NCBI RefSeq assembly: GCF_034087045.1
Contig: NZ_CP139247.1
Location: 3,870,001-3,934,000 of the forward strand
Origin: Chitinophaga sancti
Lineage (GTDB): Bacteria > Bacteroidota > Bacteroidia > Chitinophagales > Chitinophagaceae
DNA: 64,000 bases
Direction of reading: 5' to 3'
The notes under the pieces were generated by a model. The model made no database searches, had not been told where the DNA came from, and saw only the letters and a list, made by a program, of their open reading frames with translations. A program made the position numbers and the translations under genes. Positions 1-7,877 of this stretch are shown here, in pieces; positions within the stretch are counted from its first letter, which is position 1, and every line of letters begins with the position of its first letter.

Positions 1-78
1 GCGGGGGCGGATGCGTTGTTGCCGTATAGGTTTATAGTGGAGGGGAGTAGGTATGTGAGTGGAAAAAGGATTGTCTGA
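1..78 (+). CDS. C-terminal end of a gene entering from the left
   Basis: The first reading frame is open from base 1 to a TGA at 76-78 and gives 25 residues ending SGKRIV. The stretch is rich in Val, Tyr and Arg in a way that fits a protein C terminus. Nothing in it identifies the family, and the rest of the gene lies outside the window. About 80 bp of non-coding sequence follows before the 42-bp repeat. Confidence 0.5.
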   Translation, partial: AGADALLPYRFIVEGSRYVSGKRIV

Positions 79-157
79 GATTTATTGATTTTAAGTATTA
101 AAGATGGAGTCAGGTAGCCTTTTGGTAAAGGCCCTGGACCAATTCGGGATTGAAAGT

Positions 158-241
158 AAATCCTGTAGATGCCTAATAGCCTTTTTCATTTAGCACCTTA
201 AATCCTGTAGATACTTAATGGCCTCTTTCATTTAGCAACTT
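158..241. repeat. 42-bp tandem duplication of the Thg1-remnant 3' end
   Basis: Two adjacent 42-bp copies (158-199 and 200-241) match at most positions. The right copy carries the last codons and stop of the Thg1-like remnant on the minus strand. The left copy repeats the same tail with a few substitutions and its own stop. The duplication therefore extended the gene's 3' end outwards after or during its decay. Confidence 0.85.
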
Positions 242-784
242 TTCAATAAATGCGCTATACTCATCCCGCATAGGCAGTACATCATTCACGACCAATGTCC
301 TTCTTTGTACAGTCATCTGTTGTCCGGTCACCGGATTGATTCCTTCTTTCTCCGTCTCTCCCCAATATATCCCAATTTCTCGCTTTTGCCAGTCTGGCAA
401 TTCATTGAAATTAATTCCATATGAAAAGAGCAATTCATTCTTCTGGGCAGTACTCAAATGATTGATGGTCTTTGTTGCCGCATTGGCCGACTGTCCATTT
501 TTCCTCAATATCCAATAGCAGTGAGCACTAAGGGCATTACGGTGGGCGTCTTCATTGCGCCAGCGGAAATAATCTACTACCAGTTGTGCATTTGGCAACT
601 CACAGATACGGCAGTCGAAAGCTCCAATATGCCCTAATTGTAAAGAGATTTTAGCGCTGGCCTCGCCGGCGAGGATGGAGGTATATTTCCGGATCTTCCT
701 GGAAAAGGAGTTTTCATGCAGGTCAAAGAGGAGGGAGATTTCATCGCTTTCTGTGTAGATATTATATTTTCTATTTTGGGTCAA
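215..784 (-). pseudogene. Thg1-like 3'-5' tRNA polymerase, N-terminally deleted remnant
   Basis: The 189 codons match the C-terminal two thirds of the tRNA(His) guanylyltransferase (Thg1) family, whose members add nucleotides in the 3'-5' direction to tRNA 5' ends. Visible family features are ESDEISLLF at residues 12-20, a serine-rich helix after it, and the FDCR...WRNEDAHRNALSAHCYW block at about 56-91. Intact homologues are roughly 240-260 residues and begin with a catalytic segment carrying the metal-binding DGR motif; that segment is absent. The only start is a TTG at 784, 9 bases after the stop of the kinase fragment in the same frame. The copy is most likely inactive, left by a deletion that joined it to its upstream neighbour. 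Confidence 0.75.
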
Positions 785-793
785 AGTGATGTA

Positions 794-997
794 TTACTGT
801 CTTTCAGCGCGGGTAGGGTTGGTATTGTCTACCACGAAAGGCATGTGGGTACTGAAGCAGGCGTGGAGGAAAATGTCTTCCCGATTCCTGGTGTTCAGGA
901 GGTCCAGGGATATTCTGGCATGTGAATTGAAAAAATGTTCACTGTAGAAGGTGGATTTGCCGCTGGCCTGAATGCCGCAGAAGATGATTGCTTCCAT
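794..997 (-). pseudogene. P-loop polynucleotide-kinase-like protein, truncated
   Basis: The reading starts at ATG 997 and shows a Walker A motif GIQASGKST near the N terminus, followed by an LDLL segment and DNTNPTRAERQ, the layout of small P-loop kinases of the polynucleotide-kinase/Zeta type. Such proteins usually run to about 150 residues. Here a TAA at 794-796 ends the frame after 67 residues. Beyond the stop the same frame reads YITLTQNRK, a plausible kinase continuation, and then enters the Thg1 remnant. A nonsense mutation and a deletion together explain this. A TAnnTTTG box lies 6 bases upstream of the ATG. Confidence 0.7.
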
Positions 998-1003
998 GAG
1001 AGT

Positions 1004-1011
1004 CAAAGATA
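1004..1011 (-). promoter_or_regulatory. -7 promoter box TATCTTTG before kinase remnant
   Basis: On the minus strand TATCTTTG ends 6 bases before the ATG at 997. It matches the Bacteroidota sigma -7 consensus TAnnTTTG exactly. No convincing -33 TTTG lies at the expected distance. Transcription from it would start at or next to the start codon. Confidence 0.45.
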
Positions 1012-1058
1012 GGTATTAATAGAAGATTGTTAATATTGGCGGGAAGTAGGGATGATTT

Positions 1059-1137
1059 TTTTCTGGAATTATTAAGGCTATTTTGGAATTATTTTATGAC
1101 TATTCTGGAATTATGTTAAGCCTTTTCAGGAATTATG
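1059..1137. repeat. Four degenerate 20-22-bp repeats (GGAATTAT core)
   Basis: GGAATTAT recurs at 1065, 1085, 1107 and 1129, each preceded by a T-rich stretch, giving periods of 20, 22 and 22 bp. The array fills most of the gap between the kinase remnant and the antiporter gene. No coding function is apparent. Confidence 0.7.
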
Positions 1138-1216
1138 TATCTGTGCATACCAGCAATCCATTGCCTGCTACTTCCAGCTTTCTTTAAAAACATTCAAACC
1201 AAAATCGTTCGCCCAT

Positions 1217-2821
1217 ATGCATTTTACCTTTACGGTTTACATTGGAATTTTACTCGTGATCCTGTTTTTAGTGATGATCGCCGGGCGACTAAAAATCTCT
1301 TATCCAATAGTATTAGTAATCGGAGGGTTGGCGATAAGCTTCATCCCTGGATTACCAAAGATCAGTATCGATCCTGAATTGATCTTCCTGATCTTCTTAC
1401 CTCCATTATTATATGAAGCCGCCTGGCATACGAGCTGGAAAGAACTCTGGCGGTGGCGGCGTATTGTGAGTTCATTTGCATTTTTAATAGTACTCCTCAC
1501 ATCGGGCGTGATTGCGATTGTATCGAGTAACCTCATTCCCGGTTTTACGCTGGCATTGGGCTTCTTATTGGGAGGGATTATTTCACCGCCGGATGCGGTA
1601 GCTGCTACGACCGTATTAAAAGAAGTAAAAGTACCGAGGTCACTGGTGAATATACTGGAAGGCGAGAGTTTGTTGAATGATGCTTCCAGTTTGATTGTGT
1701 TCAGGTTTGCACTGATCTCTGTGGCGACAGGGAAATTTGTATTTCATGAGGCGGTGACGAGTTTCTTTTTAGTGATATCGATGGGAATATTGGTCGGCCT
1801 GGCAGTGGGGATGATCTTTTATGCGATTCATAGATGGTTGCCTACGAATGCGAGTATGGATACGGTGTTGACATTTGTAGCGCCTTATGTGATGTATATC
1901 ACAGCGGAAAGCATGCATTTTTCGGGGGTATTGGCCGTGGTGACGGGTGGATTATTTATGTCGAATAAGAGTCATCATTTCCTGTCGCATCTGAGTAGAA
2001 TCAGGGGGGTGAACGTATGGTCTACGATAGGGTTTGTATTGAATGGTATTATCTTTTTATTGATAGGGTTGGAGTTGCCGGTGATTGTGCAGGAAATGGG
2101 AGATATATCTTTGGGAAGGGCGATCTGGTATGGGTTGATCATTACGTTTGTGGTGATTGTGATGAGGTTATTGTGTACGATGGGAGCGGCGTTGTTTACG
2201 AAGGTGGTGAGTAAGTATATAAAGACGGCGGATAATAATCCCGGGTGGCGGTTGCCGATTGTGTTTGGATGGGCGGGGATGCGGGGTGTAGTATCCTTGG
2301 CGTCAGCATTGTCGATACCGTTGATGCTGGATAAGGAGCATGTGTTTCCGATGAGGGACCTGATATTGTTTATTACGTTTATGGTTATTTTGATCACGTT
2401 AGTGTTTCAGGGGTTGACATTGCCGTTGGTGGTGAAGTGGGTGAAGTTGGGGGAGGATCGGTTTTTTATGCCGGAGCATGAGCAGGAGGCGATTATGAGG
2501 AAGAAGATGGCGTCGTATGCGTTGGATTTGTTGAATAATAAGTATGGGGAGGAGATTGAGGGCAATGATCTGTTGAAGTCGTTGAAGGCGAGGTTGGAGG
2601 GGGATGTGACGTTTGCGAATAGTTATATTGCTTCGGAGGAGGGGAATGAGATGGTGTCGCATAAGATAGACCGGTATAAGGTGGTGTTGACGGATTTGAT
2701 CAATGAGCAGCGGGGGATATTGAGGAAGATGAATAAGAAGGATAGTATGGATGAGGAAATGATCAGAAAGCATTTGGCGCAGTTGGATTTGGAGGAGGAG
2801 TATTTGGTACAGCGGTTTTAG
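1217..2821 (+). CDS. CPA1-family Na+/H+ antiporter
   Basis: A 534-residue membrane protein with about twelve hydrophobic segments in the first 420 residues, then a charged cytoplasmic tail. Two family hallmarks are visible: SPPDAVA at 123-129 and GESLLNDA at 149-156, whose Asn-Asp pair belongs to the ion-binding centre of CPA1 exchangers. The expected role is exchange of cytoplasmic Na+ (or K+) for protons across the inner membrane, for pH and sodium homeostasis. The ATG at 1217 is followed directly by a hydrophobic helix. The second half of the gene uses noticeably more G-ending codons than the first, which also produces long antisense open frames that are not genes. It appears monocistronic. 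Confidence 0.92.
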   Translation: MHFTFTVYIGILLVILFLVMIAGRLKISYPIVLVIGGLAISFIPGLPKISIDPELIFLIFLPPLLYEAAWHTSWKELWRWRRIVSSFAFLIVLLTSGVIAIVSSNLIPGFTLALGFLLGGIISPPDAVAATTVLKEVKVPRSLVNILEGESLLNDASSLIVFRFALISVATGKFVFHEAVTSFFLVISMGILVGLAVGMIFYAIHRWLPTNASMDTVLTFVAPYVMYITAESMHFSGVLAVVTGGLFMSNKSHHFLSHLSRIRGVNVWSTIGFVLNGIIFLLIGLELPVIVQEMGDISLGRAIWYGLIITFVVIVMRLLCTMGAALFTKVVSKYIKTADNNPGWRLPIVFGWAGMRGVVSLASALSIPLMLDKEHVFPMRDLILFITFMVILITLVFQGLTLPLVVKWVKLGEDRFFMPEHEQEAIMRKKMASYALDLLNNKYGEEIEGNDLLKSLKARLEGDVTFANSYIASEEGNEMVSHKIDRYKVVLTDLINEQRGILRKMNKKDSMDEEMIRKHLAQLDLEEEYLVQRF

Positions 2822-2826
2822 GGTTG

Positions 2827-3034
2827 AATGTGGACGCAGATTTGGTATTGATAATAAAAGGGCAGATGTGGTAAGGATAATGTGGACGCAGATTTGGTAT
2901 CGATAATAAAATGGCAGATATGGTAAGGATAATGTGGACGCAGATTTGGTATTGATAATAAAATGGCAGATATGGTAAGGATAATGTGGACGGGATTTGG
3001 TATTGATACTAAGAGGGTAGATTTGGTAATTTGA
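2827..3034. repeat. 52-bp tandem repeat, four copies
   Basis: Copies start at 2827, 2879, 2931 and 2983, exactly 52 bp apart. The first three are nearly identical and the fourth is degenerate. Each unit contains AATGTGGACGCAGATTTGGT and a GATATGGTAAGGAT segment. The array begins 6 bp after the antiporter stop and ends just downstream of the putative toxin gene. An 81-codon minus-strand frame through it is a product of the repeat, not a gene. Confidence 0.93.
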
Positions 3035-3070
3035 TCCATCACCGATTTTAAAATTGACAACATCTTAATA

Positions 3071-3454
3071 TTAATCCAATACAGACTGAGGTTTTAATTT
3101 CTCAGTCTGTATTGGAAATAAATTCTTCAAAATAATTGTCATCATACCAATTACATTCAGTGTAGAAGTAGTCAATAGCGTGATCAATACCGCATCTGAC
3201 AAGTGCAATTGTAATAAGAAATTATTAAAATAAAGCACTGTCATTACTGTAAACAACCAGCATGTAATATTGATAATGAATGAATACGTGATATGCTTCC
3301 TGAGATCTGTATCAGTGGAATATCGCCGTAGCCGAATAGCTTCAAATTCTGAGTCTGAAGGTGGATTACCTTCACCATCTATCACTTCGTAAAAAGGGTT
3401 TTGATCCGGAACTGGTGGATGGGTTTCCAAACTATGGATGATAATTGTATCCAT
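3071..3454 (-). CDS. Two-helix membrane protein, putative toxin of a Panacea TA pair
   Basis: I do not recognise a named family. The 127-residue product has a soluble, acidic, proline-rich N-terminal half (1-50) and two predicted membrane helices at about 57-80 and 87-110, the second ending in a short cytoplasmic-type tail. It follows the Panacea-domain gene by 12 bp on the same strand, so the two are almost certainly cotranscribed with the antitoxin-like gene first. Panacea (DUF4065) proteins are known as antitoxins paired with many unrelated toxins, reportedly including membrane-acting ones; the toxin role here is inferred from that context only. It could instead be an accessory membrane protein. 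Confidence 0.6.
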   Translation of the reverse strand: MDTIIIHSLETHPPVPDQNPFYEVIDGEGNPPSDSEFEAIRLRRYSTDTDLRKHITYSFIINITCWLFTVMTVLYFNNFLLQLHLSDAVLITLLTTSTLNVIGMMTIILKNLFPIQTEKLKPQSVLD

Positions 3455-3466
3455 TAATTACTTTAA

Positions 3467-3940
3467 TTATGCTGCAGTGGTACCAGCCTTGATTAATTTA
3501 TTTTTAAAATGTTCATATACCTTCAACATTGGCACTATTGAGTAACCCCTTATAATTGACTTTCTCCATGGATTATCTTCAGTGAAAAATGCTAAAGTAG
3601 CGATACGACCATGATAATGCCCATAGGTATTCCATATTCGGTCCAATAAATGCTGGTCTTCCTTTGAAATAGTCTGATTTCCCTGTGGATTAGGCAGTTT
3701 TTTATAATAAAGATTCAATCTGGATTCCAGCATATTCTCCCATAATGAATCAAATGTAGCACAGGTTCTCCTGCATACCAGCGGTTCCTTAATTAAGGTG
3801 GATTTACCTTCAGAAAACGCGAGGTACCAACCATATGAGTAGTATACTAAACCAATAAGTTGAGGAACAGTAATCGGTACATATTGTGATCCATACGTAG
3901 TAATAAAATAATTGGCAATTGTAGTTGGATTATAGGCCAT
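3467..3940 (-). CDS. Panacea-domain (DUF4065) protein, putative antitoxin
   Basis: The 157-residue protein has the Panacea/SocA-like pattern: an N-terminal ANYFI...YG, the signature LIGLVYYSYGWYLAF at about 28-42, a middle helical segment, and a C-terminal block running from LLDRIWNTYG to NPWRKSI. Panacea domains act as promiscuous antitoxins that bind and neutralise neighbouring toxins, and SocA is a proteolytic adaptor antitoxin. The adjacent 127-residue membrane protein is the obvious candidate partner. The ATG at 3940 lies next to a degenerate repeat array that must contain or border the promoter. The family is clear; the toxin-antitoxin role is inferred. Confidence 0.8.
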   Translation of the reverse strand: MAYNPTTIANYFITTYGSQYVPITVPQLIGLVYYSYGWYLAFSEGKSTLIKEPLVCRRTCATFDSLWENMLESRLNLYYKKLPNPQGNQTISKEDQHLLDRIWNTYGHYHGRIATLAFFTEDNPWRKSIIRGYSIVPMLKVYEHFKNKLIKAGTTAA

Positions 3941-3954
3941 AGTCTTTTATAGTT

Positions 3955-4190
3955 TGGTCTTTTAATAATTTAGTCTTCTGATAAAATAATCTTTTATAGT
4001 TTGGTCTTTTAATAAAATGATCTTTCAATGAAATAATCCTTCCTGGCTTGGTCTTTTAATAATTTTGTCTTTCAGTAAAATAATCTTTCCCCATTCAGTC
4101 TTTCTATAATTTAGCTTTTCAGTAAAATAATCTTTCCCCATTCAGTCTTTCTATAATTTAGCTTTTCAGTAAAATAATCTTTCCCCATTC
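3955..4190. repeat. 47-bp tandem repeat with degenerate upstream copies
   Basis: Two near-identical 47-bp units start at 4077 and 4124, with a partial third at 4171-4190. Each contains AAAATAATCTTTCCCCATTC and a CTATAATTTAGC segment. From 3955 to 4076 there are looser copies (AAAATAATCTTTTATAG and similar) with shorter, irregular spacing. The array lies between the Panacea gene and the divergent M2 peptidase gene. The remaining bases 4191-4342 are C/T-rich with no further feature that I can support. Confidence 0.85.
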
Positions 4191-4342
4191 GATCCTTCAA
4201 TAATTCCCCCTCTCATAATCCCAAATCTACACCCTTCTTTTCTGTTCATTTTGTTCATTCCTCCATTCCCCCCACCTCCCCCTCGCCATTTCCCTGAACA
4301 AAATAAAATTCCCTAAATTCACTCCGCAAAATCTACCCTTTT

Positions 4343-6166
4343 ATGAATCGTATCACCCTTGTCGCCACCGGCGCCCTGCTCTCTTTCGCAGCCTGCCAGT
4401 CCACCGGCACAAACAACCACCAGCTTGTCCAGCTACAAGCCCAGACCTACCTGGATGGCTACAACAAACAATTCCAGGACCTCATCTACAAAGACAACCT
4501 GGCCCAATGGACGCTGAATACCCGTATTGTAAAAGGAGATACCGTGAGCCAGCAGCTGGCTGATGCCGCCGATAAGGTGCTGGCTGAATATACCGGTAGC
4601 AAAGCAAACATTGACTCTGCTCAGAAATACCTGCAATTAAAAGAACAACTCACTCCCTTACAAATAAGGCAGTTCGAAGTCATCCTCTTCAACGCAGGCA
4701 ATAACCCCGCTACCGCCGGCGATATCGTAACCCGCCGTATCAGCGCCACCAACAAACAATTATCTGCTCTCTATGGATTCAAGTTTACCCTCGATGGCAA
4801 ACCCGTTACTACCGGACGTATCGATGAAATACTGGAATCTTCCAACAACCTGCAGGAGAGAAGAAAAGCATGGACCGCCAGCAAAGAAGTAGGTAAGACA
4901 CTAAAAAACGGACTGGATTCCCTGCAGTTCCTGCGAAATGCTTCTGTTACTCCTTTGGGCTATAAAGACTTCTTCGACTATAACGCCCGCGAATATGGCA
5001 TGAGCGAAGATGAAATGATCAAACTGACCCGCCAGTTTGTAACAGAAATATGGCCGTTGTATAGAGAACTGCATACCTGGGCACGTTATACCCTGGCTGA
5101 GAGATATAAACAACCCGTACCTGATTATATTCCCGCCGACTGGTTGCCTAACCGCTGGGGACAAGACTGGTCCTCCCTGGTGGATGTAAAAGGACTGAGT
5201 ATCGATTCTATCCTCAAAGTACATGGTGCTGAATGGATGGCACATCAAAGTGAAGACTTTTACAAGAGCCTCGGTTTCGATGCACTGCCCCCTGTTTTCT
5301 GGGAAAAGAGTAGCCTGTACCCGGTACCTGCAGATAGTCCGTTCACCAAGAATAACCACGCCTCTGCATGGCATATGGACCTGGATAAAGATGTGCGTTC
5401 TTTAGAAAGCATTACCCCTACCACCGATTATTGGAGTACGGTGTTACATGAATTCGGACATATCTATTATTATATGTCTTACAGCCGTCCGGAGATCCCC
5501 GTAATTTTGCGTGGTGGCGCCAATAGGGGCTTTCATGAAGCCTTTGGTACCATGATGGGATTAGCCTCTTTACAAAAGCCTTTCCTTGAAAATCTGAATT
5601 TGATTCCTAAGAATACGACGACCAATGATACACTGAAATTGCTAAAAGAAGCATTGAGTTATGTAGTAAGTCTGCCATGGAGCAGTGGGGTGATGACGGA
5701 GTTTGAATATAATCTGTATGCAAAAAAACTCCCGAAAGATCAGTATAATCAGGCATGGTGGAAACTGGTAAAACAATTCCAGGGGATCGTACCACCTACG
5801 GAGAGAGGAGAGGAGTATTGTGATGCCGCGACCAAAACGCATATCAATGATGATCCCGCCCAGTATTACGATTACTCTATTGCGAGTGTGCTGGTATTCC
5901 AGTTTCATGCTTACATTGCTGATAATATCCTGCACCAGGATCCACATGCCACTAACTACTGGGGAAATAAAGCCGTGGGTGATTTCCTGAAAAAGGTGAT
6001 GAGCCCTGGCGCCAGTATTGATTGGAGACAACAGCTGAAAGATGACCTGCATACTGATATGAGTGCGAAGCCAATGGTTGCTTATTTTAGTGTGTTGATG
6101 GATTATCTGAAGAAAGCGAATGCCGGTAAGAAATATTCATTGCCTGCGCAACCTGTTTTTGATTAA
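4343..6166 (+). CDS. M2-family (ACE-like) metallopeptidase lipoprotein
   Basis: The 607-residue product begins with a lipoprotein signal (lipobox SFAAC, Cys18), so it should be lipid-anchored in the cell envelope. It carries the gluzincin zinc site HEFGH at 369-373, with the third ligand Glu399 in GANRGFHEA, the spacing seen in angiotensin-converting-enzyme-type dipeptidyl carboxypeptidases. Length fits the bacterial M2 family. It should cleave dipeptides from peptide C termini. The ATG at 4343 gives the correct signal peptide. The gene is followed by a strong hairpin and converges on yeiH. Confidence 0.93.
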   Translation: MNRITLVATGALLSFAACQSTGTNNHQLVQLQAQTYLDGYNKQFQDLIYKDNLAQWTLNTRIVKGDTVSQQLADAADKVLAEYTGSKANIDSAQKYLQLKEQLTPLQIRQFEVILFNAGNNPATAGDIVTRRISATNKQLSALYGFKFTLDGKPVTTGRIDEILESSNNLQERRKAWTASKEVGKTLKNGLDSLQFLRNASVTPLGYKDFFDYNAREYGMSEDEMIKLTRQFVTEIWPLYRELHTWARYTLAERYKQPVPDYIPADWLPNRWGQDWSSLVDVKGLSIDSILKVHGAEWMAHQSEDFYKSLGFDALPPVFWEKSSLYPVPADSPFTKNNHASAWHMDLDKDVRSLESITPTTDYWSTVLHEFGHIYYYMSYSRPEIPVILRGGANRGFHEAFGTMMGLASLQKPFLENLNLIPKNTTTNDTLKLLKEALSYVVSLPWSSGVMTEFEYNLYAKKLPKDQYNQAWWKLVKQFQGIVPPTERGEEYCDAATKTHINDDPAQYYDYSIASVLVFQFHAYIADNILHQDPHATNYWGNKAVGDFLKKVMSPGASIDWRQQLKDDLHTDMSAKPMVAYFSVLMDYLKKANAGKKYSLPAQPVFD

Positions 6167-6170
6167 ACAC

Positions 6171-6209
6171 TTAAATAACGCGCAGGAAACTCACCTGCGC
6201 GTTATTTAA
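6171..6209. terminator. Bidirectional terminator between M2 peptidase and YeiH genes
   Basis: Perfect 16-bp arms (6171-6186 and 6194-6209) with a 7-nt loop lie between the two convergent stop codons and overlap the YeiH stop. The arms end in TTAA on both sides, so the hairpin can serve both strands, although the U-tracts are short. Confidence 0.85.
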
Positions 6210-7156
6210 ACAAAACTAACAATTGACCACAACGCCGCCCCTGCAATCAACACCCACAACACAACTCCCTGCACAAACGGCCTGATCCCCACTGCCCTCA
6301 ACACCTTTGCATTCAATCCACACCCGATCAGAAACAATGTCAGCGTCAATCCTGCCTTAGCAATATCTACCACATAATGACCATATTCCTGTACAATAGG
6401 TATATACGTATTCAACACCATCGCCACGATAAAGAACCCTATAAATAAAGGCACCTTTACCTTCTTCTTATCAACAGAACTCAGCAGAGAAAGCGGAATG
6501 ATCCATAACGCCCTCGCCAGCTTCACCGTAGTCGCCACCTGCAGGGCGGTTGTTCCATACTTACTGGCAGCCCCTACTACAGAACTGGTATCATGTATCG
6601 CAATCGCACTCCACAGCCCAAACTGTGTCTGCGTAAGATTTAACAAATGGCCAACAAAAGGAAAAAGAAAAAGCGCAAAAGAGTTTAAGATAAAGATCGT
6701 GCCCAGTGCCACGGATATCTGTTTTTCTTCAGCTTTGATTACAGGAGAAATCGCTGCTATCGCACTCCCACCGCAAATCGCCGTACCCGCAGATATCAGG
6801 TAAGCTATCTTTTTATCAATTTTTAACAATTTTCCAAGCAGCGTTCCGAATACCAATGTACCCATAATAGACGCTACGGTAAACCATAACCCCTGACTCC
6901 CCGCATGCAGCGCACTCGTTACATTCATCCCAAATCCCAATCCTACTACTGAGATCTGCAATAACAAATGGGTCGCCTTATGATTTAAATGTAAATATGG
7001 ATGCCCGACAAACTGGGCAATGATTAACCCCATCAATAAAGCCACCGGCGGCGTGATGAGCGGTGTAAGGCAAAATACGAATGCCAGCAGAAAGATGACT
7101 TCCCTTGTTGTAAGACTAACTGTCCGGTCTAAAAATGTTTTGTTAATTGTTTTCAT
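6206..7156 (-). CDS. yeiH: YeiH/UPF0324-family putative sulfate exporter
   Basis: The 316-residue hydrophobic protein has about ten membrane segments. It shows the UPF0324 hallmarks: VGLGFGMN in an early helix, SAGTAICGGSAIAA near residues 121-134, and the conserved HDTSSVVGAA segment near 188-197. Members are usually annotated as putative sulfate exporters on limited evidence, so the substrate remains open. The ATG at 7156 is preceded 7 bases upstream by GACATTTG, one mismatch from the -7 box. It looks monocistronic. Confidence 0.88.
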   Translation of the reverse strand: MKTINKTFLDRTVSLTTREVIFLLAFVFCLTPLITPPVALLMGLIIAQFVGHPYLHLNHKATHLLLQISVVGLGFGMNVTSALHAGSQGLWFTVASIMGTLVFGTLLGKLLKIDKKIAYLISAGTAICGGSAIAAISPVIKAEEKQISVALGTIFILNSFALFLFPFVGHLLNLTQTQFGLWSAIAIHDTSSVVGAASKYGTTALQVATTVKLARALWIIPLSLLSSVDKKKVKVPLFIGFFIVAMVLNTYIPIVQEYGHYVVDIAKAGLTLTLFLIGCGLNAKVLRAVGIRPFVQGVVLWVLIAGAALWSIVSFV

Positions 7157-7232
7157 TTGCTCACAAATGTCCGGCGAAGCAATGGCAAATGAAAATCGAA
7201 AATGGTAATGGGTTATAACTTTAAGTTATGCA

Positions 7233-7269
7233 AAAGGGGCGATAAAAAGATCCTTTTTATCACCCCTTT
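7233..7269 (-). terminator. Terminator downstream of hpf
   Basis: A stem of about 17 bp with one internal mismatch (7233-7249 and 7252-7269) is followed on the minus strand by a T-run. It lies 16 bp after the hpf stop codon. Confidence 0.75.
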
Positions 7270-7285
7270 CTACTTAAAAAAAACA

Positions 7286-7672
7286 CTATTTCACTACATC
7301 TTCCAATTCTACATCTTCATTGTTATCACTGTCCTCCTGCAGCAGCACATCCTGGATATTTGACTTATCCTGGTGCCTGTTGCCATCCTCTTTTCTACCC
7401 CTGACCTTCACTATCTGTGCTTGTAGCACATCTACACACTCATTCACAGCAGGTTCAAAGTGAGGACTCACTTTCTTTACAAAATGATCCTGACCGGGTA
7501 CTTCCAGCCTGATTTCACAATAATTATTTTCAGGCGTACTATCCGGCCCTTTATATAATGTAACGTTTGCACGTACGATTTTGTCTGTTTTTAACGTGTT
7601 CAGCTTTTCACGGATATATGACTCAAGTGCATTACTAGCTTTAAATCCGAGGGATTGAATAATAATATCCAT
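7286..7672 (-). CDS. hpf: HPF/RaiA-family ribosome hibernation factor (short form)
   Basis: The 128-residue protein starts MDIIIQSLGFKAS and has the beta-alpha-beta-beta-beta-alpha fold signature of ribosome hibernation factors, with the conserved ALESYIREKLNTL helix and the EIRLEVPGQDHFVKK strand. The family binds the 30S decoding region in stationary phase and stabilises or dimerises idle ribosomes. This copy lacks the dimerisation domain of long HPF and instead has an acidic tail of about 25 residues rich in Asp and Glu. A terminator follows. The upstream 205 bp up to the divergent LytS gene show nothing else clear. Confidence 0.85.
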   Translation of the reverse strand: MDIIIQSLGFKASNALESYIREKLNTLKTDKIVRANVTLYKGPDSTPENNYCEIRLEVPGQDHFVKKVSPHFEPAVNECVDVLQAQIVKVRGRKEDGNRHQDKSNIQDVLLQEDSDNNEDVELEDVVK

Positions 7673-7877
7673 AGTTCAATATTTTTACTGAAGTAACTAC
7701 AGGAATTGTGCCAGATGAAATCAGGCAACCAACTGATGCCGGTTAGTGCGCTATAAAAATTCTGTTCGCAGGTGAATGGCAATCTACAAAATGCAGGAGA
7801 TGCAGTTCGTCAATTATTTCATGTCATTCATGTAACGGCGTCGGGAAATAACCCACCTTTTGCGTAACTTCAGATAG

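Noticed and set aside
1975..2397. Long minus-strand open frame inside the antiporter gene
   Set aside because: It is antisense to a well-supported CPA1 gene and arises from biased third-codon composition; its peptide has no family-like pattern.
2818..3063. 81-codon minus-strand open frame
   Set aside because: It runs through the 52-bp tandem array, giving a repetitive low-complexity peptide; there is no start context or homologue.
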